This document shows positions 33,298 to 42,371 of a stretch of DNA of 64,000 nt, one piece after another. A program made the position numbers and the translations under genes. Position 1 is the first letter of the stretch; every line of letters begins with the position of its first letter. The stretch comes from Pseudomonas chlororaphis subsp. aurantiaca (lineage in GTDB: Bacteria; Pseudomonadota; Gammaproteobacteria; Pseudomonadales; Pseudomonadaceae), in the NCBI RefSeq assembly GCF_013466605.1, contig NZ_CP059162.1, forward strand, positions 3,720,001-3,784,000, given 5' to 3'. Below the pieces are notes generated by a model. It was not told the DNA's origin and searched no databases. It saw only the letters and a program-made list of their open reading frames with translations.

Positions 33298-35085
33298 TCA
33301 AGGTTGCTCGTCGTACCCTTCCCCCTCCAGCGGCTGTAGCGCGAGGTAGCTGTCGACGGCATCGTCTATGGTCGGGAAGAACGCCGCTTCGCCAAACCGC
33401 GCGAACAGCCCGAACCGCTTCAGCTTGTCCTTGACCGGGTCTTTCATCTGGGCCACGCACAGCTTTATGCCAGCCTGGTGCAGGGTGTCGTCCAGTTCCG
33501 CCAGCATGTCGGCGGACGTCACGTCGACGCTGGTCACCGGTTCCGCCGCCACCACCAGCCAGCGCACCGGTGTCGGCGAGGCCGCCACGGCGTCCAGCAC
33601 CCGGTCATGGAACAGCTCGGCGTTGGCGAAGAACAACGGTGCATCCCAACGAAACAGCACCACACCAGGGATCAGGCGCGCATCGGGATAACGCGTGATG
33701 TCGTGATAGCCCTTGATCCCTTCCGCCCGCCCCAGGACCGCCGAGTAAGGGCGCCACCCATCCCACAGGAACTCGATGACGGCGATCACGATGGCCAGGC
33801 CGATGCCTTCGATCGCGCCCAGCACGGCCACGCCGACGGTGCAGACGATGGAGAGCCCGCATTCCCAGCGCTGGATGCGGTAAATCCGCCGCAGGTCGCG
33901 GATTTCGATCAGGCCAATGGCCGATGCGATCACCACCGCGGCCAGGGCGCTGGTGGGCAGATTCTCCAGCAGGTCCGGGGCCAGCATCAGTAGCAAGGCC
34001 ACGGCCAGCGCGCCTATGACTCCGGTCAACTGGGTCCTGGCGCCGGCGGCCTCGGCCACGGGGGTTCGCGACGAACTGCTGCAGACCGCAAATCCCTGGA
34101 AAAAACCGGCGGCCAGGTTGGCAACGCCAAGCCCGACCATCTCCTGGTTCGGATCGACATAGCTGTGGGTCCGTGCCGCGTAGACCCGGGACAGCACGCT
34201 GGTATCGGCGAACGAAACCAGGGCCACCGCGCAGCCGCCGATCAGCACCGGGCCGATATCGGCGCGGCTGATCCAGGGGATGGCGAACCCCGGCAGGCCT
34301 TGTGGCAGCGAGCCCAGGACCGACACGCCGGCTGTTGCCGCAAGGTCCAGCCCCGCGACGGCAATGGTCGCCGCGGTAACGGCGATCAGGATGCCCGGCA
34401 AGCGCTTGTACTTCCTGAACAGCAGGATCACCGCCAGGGTCGCCGCGCCGACCATGAAGGCTGTCCAGTTGGTTTTCCCTTCCAGCACCGCTGTGGCAAT
34501 GGCCCACAGGTTGTTCAGCGGCCCGTCGGCGTCCACCGTGAAACCGAAGAGTTTCGGCAACTGGCTGATCAATACCGTCAATGCGATGCCGTTCATGTAG
34601 CCGTAGCGGATCGGTTTGGAAAGCAATTCAGTGACAAAACCCAGGCGCGCGATGCCGGCCAGGACGCACACCGCCCCCGACACGATGGCCATCATGCTCG
34701 CCAGGACGACCGCGCGCTGCGGGTCACCACCGGACAGTGGCAGGACCACGGCGAGGATTACCGCGACCAGCGAGGAATCCGGTCCCAGCACCAGGATCCG
34801 GCTGGGGCCGAACAGCGCATAGGCGAGCAACGATACTATGGTCGCGTAGAGGCCATAGATGCCGGGCAGGCCCGATGCCACGGCGTAGGCGATGCCGACA
34901 GGCACCAGCACCGTGGTCAGCACCAGCCCGGCCACGAAGTCGTAGCGCAACCAGGCCATCCGGTAGTCCTGCAGCATGCGCAGCCCGGGCAGCCAGCGGC
35001 TCCAGCGGTTGTGCCCGGCGCCGGCATCCCGGCGGGCAATCCGGCCGGACTCCGGGACGGGTGGTGAAGACCCCGAACGGCTCAT
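33298..35085 (-). CDS. SulP-family anion transporter with STAS domain
   Basis: A 595-residue membrane transporter with about 12-14 helices, the SulP signature region (ASGLPGIYGLYATIVSLLAYALFGPS near residues 70-95) and a C-terminal STAS domain (about 465-580). Substrates in this family include sulfate, bicarbonate and C4-dicarboxylates; the sequence alone does not decide. It is upstream of the aldo/keto reductase gene on the same strand with a 143-bp gap. Confidence 0.92.
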   Translation of the reverse strand: MSRSGSSPPVPESGRIARRDAGAGHNRWSRWLPGLRMLQDYRMAWLRYDFVAGLVLTTVLVPVGIAYAVASGLPGIYGLYATIVSLLAYALFGPSRILVLGPDSSLVAVILAVVLPLSGGDPQRAVVLASMMAIVSGAVCVLAGIARLGFVTELLSKPIRYGYMNGIALTVLISQLPKLFGFTVDADGPLNNLWAIATAVLEGKTNWTAFMVGAATLAVILLFRKYKRLPGILIAVTAATIAVAGLDLAATAGVSVLGSLPQGLPGFAIPWISRADIGPVLIGGCAVALVSFADTSVLSRVYAARTHSYVDPNQEMVGLGVANLAAGFFQGFAVCSSSSRTPVAEAAGARTQLTGVIGALAVALLLMLAPDLLENLPTSALAAVVIASAIGLIEIRDLRRIYRIQRWECGLSIVCTVGVAVLGAIEGIGLAIVIAVIEFLWDGWRPYSAVLGRAEGIKGYHDITRYPDARLIPGVVLFRWDAPLFFANAELFHDRVLDAVAASPTPVRWLVVAAEPVTSVDVTSADMLAELDDTLHQAGIKLCVAQMKDPVKDKLKRFGLFARFGEAAFFPTIDDAVDSYLALQPLEGEGYDEQP

Positions 35086-35129
35086 GGGATACGGTCCTTT
35101 GCAATGTGCAAATTGGCGTGTACCTGCGC

Positions 35130-35951
35130 TCAGAACTTTTCCGGCACCCGCCGCAACGGATGGTCCGACTCCCGATAGCCGCCCGGCTTCTGGCGTTTGG
35201 GCAATACCACTTTCTCTCGTGGTACTTCCTTGTAGGGAATACGGCTGAGCAGGTCGGAGATGATATTCAGGCGCGCGCGGCGCTTGTCGTTGGAGTCGGC
35301 CACCAGCCAGGGTCCATGTTCGGTGTCGGTGGCCTTGAACATCTCGTCGCGGGCGCGGGAGTAGTCATACCAGCGGCTGTATGACTTGAGGTCCATGGGC
35401 GTCAGCTTCCAGATTTTGCGTCCGTCCTTGATCCGTGCTTCGAGGCGGCGGGTCTGTTCTTCCGGGCTGACTTCCAGCCAGTACTTGAGCAGGATCACGC
35501 CCGAATCGACGATCGCCCGCTCCACCAGCGGCACGGCCTTGAGGAAGCCGACCGCCTGCTCTTCGCTGCAAAAGCCCATCACCCGCTCGACACCCGCGCG
35601 GTTGTACCAGCTGCGATCGAAGATCACCACTTCGCCCGCCGCGGGCAGGTGCGGCAGGTAGCGTTGCAGGTACATCTGGCTTTTCTCGCGGTCGGTCGGC
35701 GCCGGCAGCGCCACCACCCGGAACACCCGCGGGCTCAGGCGCTCGGTCAGGGCCTTGATGGTGCCGCCCTTGCCGGCGCCGTCGCGCCCCTCGAAGACGA
35801 TGCAGATCTTGATGCCCTTTTCGCGCACCCACTCCTGCAGCTTGACCAGCTCGACATGCAGTCGCCGCAACTCGTCCTCATAGTCTTTTTTGCTCAGCTT
35901 CGCGTGTTCAACGGCAGCGCCCTTGGCGGCGCCCTTGTTGTTTTTTGCCAT
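35130..35951 (-). CDS. ppk2: Polyphosphate kinase 2
   Basis: A 273-residue PPK2-family enzyme that transfers phosphate between polyphosphate and nucleotides. Walker A FEGRDGAGKGGTI lies near residues 53-65, the lid/Walker B region has IFDRSWYNRAGVERVMGF, and the PPK2 motif KYWLEVSPEEQTRRL follows. One-domain length fits the class I NDP-using enzymes. SD GAGG precedes the ATG by eight bases. It sits 44 bp downstream of the SulP gene's start, in the same orientation. Confidence 0.93.
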   Translation of the reverse strand: MAKNNKGAAKGAAVEHAKLSKKDYEDELRRLHVELVKLQEWVREKGIKICIVFEGRDGAGKGGTIKALTERLSPRVFRVVALPAPTDREKSQMYLQRYLPHLPAAGEVVIFDRSWYNRAGVERVMGFCSEEQAVGFLKAVPLVERAIVDSGVILLKYWLEVSPEEQTRRLEARIKDGRKIWKLTPMDLKSYSRWYDYSRARDEMFKATDTEHGPWLVADSNDKRRARLNIISDLLSRIPYKEVPREKVVLPKRQKPGGYRESDHPLRRVPEKF

Positions 35952-36077
35952 GACCCGAACCTCATTCCCGACTCCATCGATCGCGTGAGTCTAGTCGATG
36001 ATCCGCCACCCACAGGGTCGCCCAGGCCGGCTGGGGGCGCGGCGAGGAACAAGCGCCCCCGCCCGCTCGCCCCTGGC

Positions 36078-37688
36078 TCAAAACACCGCGATATGGGCAT
36101 CCGTGCGCGGTTCGGTGCCGCCGCACAGCACGCCGCTTTGCGGGTCGCGCAGGATAATCTGCCCGCGCCCATAGCTGGTCAGGTCGCAGGCCACCTGCAC
36201 CTCGTGCCCGCGACGCGCCAGGGCGGCGCTCATGTCCCGCGAGGCGTTCTGTTCGATCCCCACCTGCAGCCCGCCCAGCCATTGCCAGCGCGGCGCATCC
36301 AGGGCCGCCTGCGGATTGAGGCCGAAATCCACCAGGTTCATGACCATCTGCACATGCCCCTGGGGTTGCATGTAGCCGCCCATCACGCCAAACGGTCCCA
36401 TTGGCACGCCGCCCTTGCTGAGGAAACCCGGAATGATGGTGTGGAAGGTCTTCTTGCCGGGCGTCAGGCAGTTGGCGTGTGCAGGGTCGAGGCTGAACTC
36501 TTCGCCGCGGTTCTGCAGGGCGATGCCGCTGTCGGGCAGCACCACGCCCGAACCGAAGCCGTGGTAGTTGCTCTGGATGAACGACACCATGTTGCCCTCG
36601 GCATCGGCGCTGGCCAGGTAGACCGTGCCGCTGGCGTGCGGGTCGCCCGGCTGCGGGGCCTGCGCCTGTTCGCCGATCTGTGCCCGGCGCTGGGCCGCAT
36701 AGCGGTCGCTGAGCAAGTCCTCCACCGCGACCCGCATATGCGCGGGGTCGGTGATGTAGTGCAGGCCGTCGCTGTAGGCCAGCTTCATCGCCTCGAGCTG
36801 GCGGTGCCAGGTCTGCTGGCTATCGCGGTGATCGAAGTCGAAGCCTTCGAGAATCTTCAGGGTCATCAGTACCACCAGGCCTTGGCCGCTCGGTGGAATC
36901 TCCCAGACGTCCACGCCACGATAGTTGACCTTGATCGGCTCGACCCACTGCGCGCGGTAATCCTGCAGGTCGCTGGCGCGCAGGTAACCGCCGGTGGCCC
37001 GCGAGTGCTGGTCCAGGCGTTGCGCCAGGGCACCGCGATAGAAGCTTTCGCAGCCGCTGGCGGCCAGTTCCGCCAGGGTCCGGGCTTGCGCCGGGTTGCG
37101 AAACATCTCCCCGGCCCGGGGCGCCCGGCCGTCGATCAGATAGGTGTCGAACCAGCTGTCGAGCACGGTATTGCGGCTCGGGGTGAAGTTCTCCAGCGCG
37201 CTTTGCCATTGCAGGGCAACCACCGGCGACACCGGAAAGCCGTCGCGCGCCAGGCTGATGGCAGGCTGCAACAGCTCGGCGAATGGCTGGCGGCCGAAAC
37301 GTTTGGACAGTTCGGCCCAGGCCGATGGGCAGCCCGGCACCGTCACTGGCGTCCAGCCGTGCAAGGGCATCTGTTCATGGCCGGCGGCTTTCACCGCCTC
37401 GATGCTCAGGGCCTGGGGGGCCACGCCGTTGGCGTTCAGGCCATGCAGCTTGTTCTGGGTCCAGACCAGGGCAAAGGCATCGCCACCGATGCCGCAGCCG
37501 GTGGGCTCGACCACGGTCAAGGCCGCCGCCGTGGCGATTGCGGCGTCGATGGCGTTGCCACCGCGACGCATGATTTCGATGCCGGCCTCGGCGGCCAATG
37601 GCTGGGACGCGGCGACCATGCCGCGCTTGGCGAACACGCTTTGTCGCTGGGAGGCGTAGGGATACTCGTGGGCAGAAAATTTGAACAT
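36078..37688 (-). CDS. Gamma-glutamyltransferase-family protein
   Basis: A protein of about 536 residues of the GGT N-terminal-nucleophile family. It keeps the early block MVAASQPLAAEAGIEIMRRGGNAIDAA, the site of autocleavage before Thr in HASGTVYLASADAEGNMVSF, and the late GGGYMQPQ-like GVMGGYMQPQGHVQ. There is no signal peptide, unlike periplasmic Ggt, so a cytosolic acylase/YwrD-like enzyme is likely. ATG 37688 was chosen over 37724, which would overlap the ABC gene. It lies downstream of an amino-acid ABC transporter, suggesting catabolism of an imported gamma-glutamyl compound. Confidence 0.88.
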   Translation of the reverse strand: MFKFSAHEYPYASQRQSVFAKRGMVAASQPLAAEAGIEIMRRGGNAIDAAIATAAALTVVEPTGCGIGGDAFALVWTQNKLHGLNANGVAPQALSIEAVKAAGHEQMPLHGWTPVTVPGCPSAWAELSKRFGRQPFAELLQPAISLARDGFPVSPVVALQWQSALENFTPSRNTVLDSWFDTYLIDGRAPRAGEMFRNPAQARTLAELAASGCESFYRGALAQRLDQHSRATGGYLRASDLQDYRAQWVEPIKVNYRGVDVWEIPPSGQGLVVLMTLKILEGFDFDHRDSQQTWHRQLEAMKLAYSDGLHYITDPAHMRVAVEDLLSDRYAAQRRAQIGEQAQAPQPGDPHASGTVYLASADAEGNMVSFIQSNYHGFGSGVVLPDSGIALQNRGEEFSLDPAHANCLTPGKKTFHTIIPGFLSKGGVPMGPFGVMGGYMQPQGHVQMVMNLVDFGLNPQAALDAPRWQWLGGLQVGIEQNASRDMSAALARRGHEVQVACDLTSYGRGQIILRDPQSGVLCGGTEPRTDAHIAVF

Positions 37689-37720
37689 GGCAGGACTCAC
37701 ACAAGGTTGAGAATTCGGGT

Positions 37721-38500
37721 TCACAACACCCGACTGAGAAAGGCCCGGGTCCGGGCATGGCGGGGCTGGCTGAAGATCTGTTCGGGCGGGCCCTGCTCGA
37801 TCAGCTCACCTTGATCGAGCACCGCCACCCGGTCGGCCACTTCGCGGGCAAAACCCATTTCGTGGGTGACCACCACCATGGTCATGCCCTCCTCCGCCAG
37901 CTCCTTGATCACTTGCAACACTTCGCCCACCGTCTCCGGGTCGAGGGCGCTGGTCGGCTCGTCGAACAGCATCGCCTGGGGTTTCATCGCCAGCGCCCGG
38001 GCGATCGCCACCCGCTGTTGCTGGCCGCCAGACAACATTGAAGGATAGTGGCCAGCCTTCTCCGCCAGCCCCACACGCTTGAGCAGTACCCGCGCCTGCT
38101 GCTCCGCGGCGGCGCGCGGCACGCCGAGGACGTGGACCGGCGCCTCGATGATGTTTTCCAGGGCGCTCATGTGCGGGAACAGGTTGAAGCGCTGGAACAC
38201 CATGCCGATGTCCCGGCGCTGGCGGGCGATGTTGCGTTCCGAATCGCGCACCAGGCTGCCGTTGGCCCGCGTGCGATAGCCCATGGGCTGGCCGGCGACG
38301 CGGATCTGCCCGGCCTGGATGTCTTCCAGCAGATTGATGCAGCGGATAAAGGTGGTCTTGCCCGAGCCGGAGGCGCCGATCAGCACCACCACTTCGCCGC
38401 GCCGGACTTGCAGGGAGATGCCCTTGAGAATATCCAGGTCGCCGAAGGACTTGTGAATGTCCAGGGCTTCGATGACCAGTTCTTCACTCATGTGCGCCAT
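37721..38500 (-). CDS. Polar amino-acid ABC transporter ATPase
   Basis: A protein of about 259 residues of the GlnQ/HisP type: Walker [11 protein letters not shown]-loop [10 protein letters not shown], signature LSGGQQQR, Walker [15 protein letters not shown]-loop [14 protein letters not shown] 38500 follows the permease TGA by two bases and has GAGAGGG eight bases upstream, so the longer frame was rejected. It energises uptake with the neighbouring permease and binding protein. Confidence 0.93.
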   Translation of the reverse strand: MAHMSEELVIEALDIHKSFGDLDILKGISLQVRRGEVVVLIGASGSGKTTFIRCINLLEDIQAGQIRVAGQPMGYRTRANGSLVRDSERNIARQRRDIGMVFQRFNLFPHMSALENIIEAPVHVLGVPRAAAEQQARVLLKRVGLAEKAGHYPSMLSGGQQQRVAIARALAMKPQAMLFDEPTSALDPETVGEVLQVIKELAEEGMTMVVVTHEMGFAREVADRVAVLDQGELIEQGPPEQIFSQPRHARTRAFLSRVL

Positions 38501-38502
38501 GC

Positions 38503-39270
38503 TCAACGCCCTCTCAGCAGTTTCAGGGTGTGACGCCCGAACAGGCGGCTGGCCGCCGGCGCCGGCCGCTCGGACTGGCCGAAGCGGTTCTCCAGCCAAC
38601 GCTGGAAAAAGCCCCAGAGCGTGGTCAACGCCAGGAAGTAGAGGGCGACCACCAGGTACAGCTCGAACACCCGGAAGGTCGCCGAGGTGACCATCTGCGT
38701 ACTGAGCAACAGCTCCTGCACGCCGATGACGCTGACCAGGGTGGTGTTCTTCAACATCACGTTGAACTCGTTGCCCAGCGGCGGGACGATCACCCGGAAC
38801 GCCTGGGGCAGCACAATGCGCCGCATCAGCTTGGGGAAAGTCATGCCCAGGGAGCGCCCGGCCTCGTACTGGCCTTTATCCACCGCGCCGATGCCGGCGC
38901 GGATGATCTCGGCCATGTACGCGCCTTCGTTGAGGCCCAGGGCGATGATCGCCGCCTGGATATTGCCCGGCACCACGAACCAGCCCAGGTGCAGGTCCTC
39001 GAAGCGGAAAATCCCCCCGGCCGCCAGCGCGGTGTACAGGAACACGATCTGCACCAGCAGCGGCGTGCCGCGCATCAGCCACACATAAAAGCACACCGGA
39101 TACTGCAACAGCGGGTTGCGCGACAGCTTCATCAACGCCGCCAGCAACCCCAGCACACAGCCCAGGAGCATGGCCGATACGCTGATCAGGCAGGTCAGCC
39201 CGAGCCCCGTCAGGTAGACATCGCTGGGCAGCAACAGGTACTGCCAGAACACGTCCCAATTGAAGTTCAT
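38503..39270 (-). CDS. Polar amino-acid ABC transporter permease
   Basis: A 255-residue HisM/GlnP-type permease with five or so membrane helices, the family motif [15 protein letters not shown] and the EAA loop [27 protein letters not shown] 39270 starts at NFNWDVF, in line with the family; upstream codons belong to the leader. It lies between the binding protein and ATPase genes. Only one permease is present, so it may act as a homodimer. Confidence 0.92.
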   Translation of the reverse strand: MNFNWDVFWQYLLLPSDVYLTGLGLTCLISVSAMLLGCVLGLLAALMKLSRNPLLQYPVCFYVWLMRGTPLLVQIVFLYTALAAGGIFRFEDLHLGWFVVPGNIQAAIIALGLNEGAYMAEIIRAGIGAVDKGQYEAGRSLGMTFPKLMRRIVLPQAFRVIVPPLGNEFNVMLKNTTLVSVIGVQELLLSTQMVTSATFRVFELYLVVALYFLALTTLWGFFQRWLENRFGQSERPAPAASRLFGRHTLKLLRGR

Positions 39271-39281
39271 CGAGTCCGCCC

Positions 39282-40091
39282 TCAGTCCAGTTTGTCGCTG
39301 CCGACATGCCATTTATCCAGCAACGCGGCGTAGCTGCCATCGGCGCGCATGTCCTGCAGGATCGTGCCCAGCGCCGCGCTCAGTTGCGGGTCCTGCTTGC
39401 GCACGCCGAAGCCGGTGAGGATCCGGTTGAACGCCGGCACCGCCGGTTGGAACAGGTCCGGGGCCAGTTGCTGATAGTGCCCGGCGGATTCCACCGTGGT
39501 GCCGAAGGCGTCCACCTGGTTGATGCGCAGCGCCTGGAAGGCATCGGCGTCGACGTTGTACACCACCAGTTTCATCGGTGGCTTGCCGGCCGCCTGCAAC
39601 TTGTCGTTCTCGGCGCCGAGCAGGAGGCGGATGGTCGAACCGTTGCTGACCGCCACCTTGAGCCCGGACAGGTCCTGTAGTGAGTTCACCGCTTTCGGGT
39701 TGCCCTTGGGCACCACGATCGACTGGCTGGAGTACATGAAATTGACGATGTCGATCACTTCCCGACGCTCGGGCTTGTCGAACAGCTGGTCGACGATCAT
39801 GTCGCATTGCTGCGCCAGCAGCGCCGGGATCAACCCGGCGAATGGCGAGATGCGCCACTCGACTTTCTTGCCACCCAGGCGCTGGGCAATCGCCTCGCCC
39901 ATGTCCACTTGCAGCCCCACCGGTTTCTGTTGCGTGTCGAAGGACACCAGCGGCGGCGAGTCCATGCCGGAGCAGTAGACGATCTTCTCGCTCTTGCTCA
40001 AGCGCTCCGGCAACTCGGGGGCGGCTTGCGCCCATAGGGAACAACATAGACTCAAGGTAAGAACGGCAGCTGACGCGCAAGGCTTGTGCAT
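39282..40091 (-). CDS. Amino-acid ABC transporter substrate-binding protein
   Basis: A 269-residue periplasmic protein of the SBP_bac_3 family with a signal peptide (cleavage likely after WAQA), the start of lobe I (ERLSKSEKIVYCSGMDSPPLV) and the family block GLQVDMGEAIAQRLG. The Asp of DMGEAIA matches the family signature. The ligand is unknown; the downstream GGT hints at a gamma-glutamyl compound or amino acid. Confidence 0.9.
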   Translation of the reverse strand: MHKPCASAAVLTLSLCCSLWAQAAPELPERLSKSEKIVYCSGMDSPPLVSFDTQQKPVGLQVDMGEAIAQRLGGKKVEWRISPFAGLIPALLAQQCDMIVDQLFDKPERREVIDIVNFMYSSQSIVVPKGNPKAVNSLQDLSGLKVAVSNGSTIRLLLGAENDKLQAAGKPPMKLVVYNVDADAFQALRINQVDAFGTTVESAGHYQQLAPDLFQPAVPAFNRILTGFGVRKQDPQLSAALGTILQDMRADGSYAALLDKWHVGSDKLD

Positions 40092-40170
40092 GGCATTACT
40101 CCAGTCATGTCGGGTAGCAAGGGCGGCTGGCGCTCACGGCAAGCGTGAGTGCCCGGCGAAACGTGGGTGG

Positions 40171-40839
40171 TTACTGATGGGCCTCCAGGAACTGGATCAG
40201 CCGCGGAATGGTGCCTTCGATGTGTTCGCACACCACTTGCGCCGCCTTGTCCGGGTCGCCGGAACGCAGCGCGGCAATGATCGAGGCGTGTTCGTCACGG
40301 GCGCTGCGGGGCTTGTCGGCGTGTTGCAGCCACAGGCGCATGTGCGGCTCGATCACCGAATACAGCGCCGAGATCTGCCGCATCAGCCGCGGGCGTTCGC
40401 TCAGGCTGCACAGGTATTCATGGAAGGCGCGATGGCGGCTGACCCACTCGGCGCTGTCTTCGCGGTAGTCGTCCATCTCGTCGAGCAGGCGCTCCAGATG
40501 GCTGAAATGGCGCTCGGTGATCTTGCCCGCCGCCACCCGGATCGCCAGGCCTTCGAGGGCGCTGCGCATTTCGAAGACTTCGCGCATTTCATCGATGTTC
40601 AAGCCACGGACAATGGCGCCGCGATTCGGTCGCAAGGTCACCAGGCCATCGGCATCCAGGCGTCGGAAGGCTTCGCGCACCGGCATGCGGCTCATGTTGA
40701 TTTCGCTGGCGATGTCCTCGGCGATCAGCCGCTCGCCGGTGCGGAAACGCCCTTTGCAGATCGCTTCCAACAGAAAGTTGTAGGCCTCCTCCTCCGCGGT
40801 CACGGGCTGGCGCTCGGTATAGGCTGGGGCGAATTTCAT
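40171..40839 (-). CDS. GntR/FCD-family transcriptional regulator
   Basis: A 222-residue regulator with an N-terminal winged helix (FLLEAICKGRFRTGERLIAEDIASEINMSRMPVREAFRRL) and an all-helical FCD ligand domain with metal-type His residues (RHRAFHEYL, HMRLWLQH). ATG 40839 has AAGGTG upstream; the longer frame reads through the promoter. It lies upstream of the ABC/GGT genes in the same direction, with an 79-bp gap to the binding-protein gene, and probably controls them. A TTGTATCCAA element at about 40859-40868 resembles FCD-type operators. Confidence 0.88.
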   Translation of the reverse strand: MKFAPAYTERQPVTAEEEAYNFLLEAICKGRFRTGERLIAEDIASEINMSRMPVREAFRRLDADGLVTLRPNRGAIVRGLNIDEMREVFEMRSALEGLAIRVAAGKITERHFSHLERLLDEMDDYREDSAEWVSRHRAFHEYLCSLSERPRLMRQISALYSVIEPHMRLWLQHADKPRSARDEHASIIAALRSGDPDKAAQVVCEHIEGTIPRLIQFLEAHQ

Positions 40840-41085
40840 CGGCGGCACCTTTTGTATTTTTGTATCCAATTATCCATATAGCCAAAACAGCACATTGCAT
40901 GCCAAGGCCCCGCTGCGTTTTGCAGGTGTTTGATTCGTTTGGTTTTTGATTAATCGGGAAGGCGGGCCAAGAGAATTGCTGATCATGACGGCGAGTGAAA
41001 ACGCCCCAGGACGGGGCTCATGGTGCACAGAAAATGTGCTGGCGGTAACAGTTGACCGGGGCTCTTCATTTTCCACTGACCCACA
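40840..41085. other. Intergenic region upstream of the GntR gene
   Basis: About 245 bp without a believable gene. It holds the GntR promoter with an AT-rich stretch and the TTGTATCCAA element near 40859-40868. Nothing else was recognised. Confidence 0.5.
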
Positions 41086-41121
41086 TAAAAAACGGGCGCC
41101 TGCCACGGTGCCCGTTTTTTT
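41086..41121 (-). terminator. Intrinsic terminator of the NTF2-like gene
   Basis: Stem ACGGGCGCC / GGTGCCCGT with A-run on one side and T-run on the other. On the minus strand it lies about 36 bp after the NTF2-like stop (41157) and ends in six T residues. The flanking T run at 41115-41121 would also let it act on the plus strand. Confidence 0.8.
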
Positions 41122-41156
41122 GGCCAATGGCTGGCCGCCCTGCTCTCGCTGGCGGC

Positions 41157-41591
41157 TCAGCCAGACGCCTTGCTCGCCGCCAGATAGGGCGCCAGGCGGC
41201 GCGCCATTTCTTCGCCGAGGGCCTGCAGGCCGCTCATGGGACGGACCATCACCTCGAATTCGACGATCTTGCCGGCTTCGTCGAAGCAGATCAGGTCGAT
41301 ACCCTTGATCTGCCGCTCGCCGACCCGCGCGCTGAACTCCAGCACCACGCTCAGGCCATCGGCGCTGACCAGTTGGCGGTGATAGGCGAAGTCGCTGAAC
41401 ACCTTGAACACGGTATTGAGGATGGTCGAGACCACCGGCGCGCCCGGATAAGGCGTATGGGCCATGGGCGAACGGAATACCACTTTCGAATCCAGCAGGT
41501 CAGGCAAGGCGCCCAGGTCGCCCTGGGCAAGCATGGCGTGCCAGCGCTGCAGGGAGGCAGCAGCCTGGGGATGCAGTTTCAGATCGGACAT
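41157..41591 (-). CDS. NTF2/SnoaL-like protein
   Basis: A 144-residue protein with an NTF2-like cone fold: helix ASLQRWHAMLAQGDLGALPDLL, strands VVFRSPMAHTPYPG, and VLEFSARVGERQIKGIDLICFDEAGKIVEFEVMVRP. This is the SnoaL/DUF-type pattern of small isomerases and binding proteins with no fixed function. ATG 41591 has AGGAG seven bases upstream, so the 229-residue frame was cut back. Confidence 0.85.
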   Translation of the reverse strand: MSDLKLHPQAAASLQRWHAMLAQGDLGALPDLLDSKVVFRSPMAHTPYPGAPVVSTILNTVFKVFSDFAYHRQLVSADGLSVVLEFSARVGERQIKGIDLICFDEAGKIVEFEVMVRPMSGLQALGEEMARRLAPYLAASKASG

Positions 41592-41740
41592 GGTGTTCTC
41601 CTGTCGCTGGTAAGGGTCGGACTGGGGAGCTGAGGTTCGCTGCGATTGACCGGGCCACCATAAACGCCGGGCGCGGCGCGCAACAATGATCGAAAATGAC
41701 ACTTGACTGATCGCAATGAGCAATCCGCGTGGCGGCATCT

Positions 41741-42265
41741 TCAGGGCTGGCAGAGTTGCTCGAACAGCCTGGCGTGCTGCGGGAAGCGTTCGCTGAGCTG
41801 GCGTTTGCAGCCCAATTGCATGTCCGCGTAGTCGAACCCGGGGCACACCGCTTCACTGATCAGGCCATAACCCGCCGCGCCGGGCAGCAGCCGCGAGGCC
41901 TTCCATACGCCGCCGGGAACGTGCAGCTGCAAACATTGCCCGGCCAGGACATCGCTGCCCATCACCAGGGTTTGCAGGCGGCCGTCCGGGAACACCAGGC
42001 AGTATTCGAGGGCATCCCCGAGATGGAAGTAATGCAGGATGTCGGACTGGTTCAGATGGAAGTGAGCGATAGGCAAATCCCCGGTCAGCAGGTAATAGAT
42101 GGAGGTCATCAAGTAACGCTGCCCGCCCGCGCTGGCGAGCATTGGCCGCTGGTCCGTCTGGAAGGTCCGGCGGTAGTAACCGCCTTCCGTATGCGGCTCC
42201 AGGTTGAGGGCGCTGAGCAATTGTTGGGCACTGCAAGCAGGCTTGGGCGGGAGCTGGTCAGTCAT
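41741..42265 (-). CDS. Cupin (DUF985) protein
   Basis: A 174-residue single-domain cupin of the DUF985 type. It shows LEPHTEGGYYRRTF near the N-terminus, the double-stranded beta-helix region SIYYLLTGDLPIAHFHLNQSDILHYFHLGD with metal-type His residues, and LHVPGGVWKASRL. Function is unknown; relatives include epimerase-like sugar-binding cupins. It stands alone between two minus-strand units. Confidence 0.87.
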   Translation of the reverse strand: MTDQLPPKPACSAQQLLSALNLEPHTEGGYYRRTFQTDQRPMLASAGGQRYLMTSIYYLLTGDLPIAHFHLNQSDILHYFHLGDALEYCLVFPDGRLQTLVMGSDVLAGQCLQLHVPGGVWKASRLLPGAAGYGLISEAVCPGFDYADMQLGCKRQLSERFPQHARLFEQLCQP

Positions 42266-42371
42266 GGCGGGATCGCAGGTCAGGGAGTTGCTCCCAGCGT
42301 AGCAGCGCCTCGCCCTGGCGCCCTCGGCTGGCCCGACCTGCCGTGCGAATGGCAGGTCGAGCCCTTGTCAT

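Noticed and set aside
35649..37814. 721-codon plus-strand frame
   Set aside because: It is opposite PPK2 and the GGT gene, which are unmistakable. The composition is typical of an antisense shadow.
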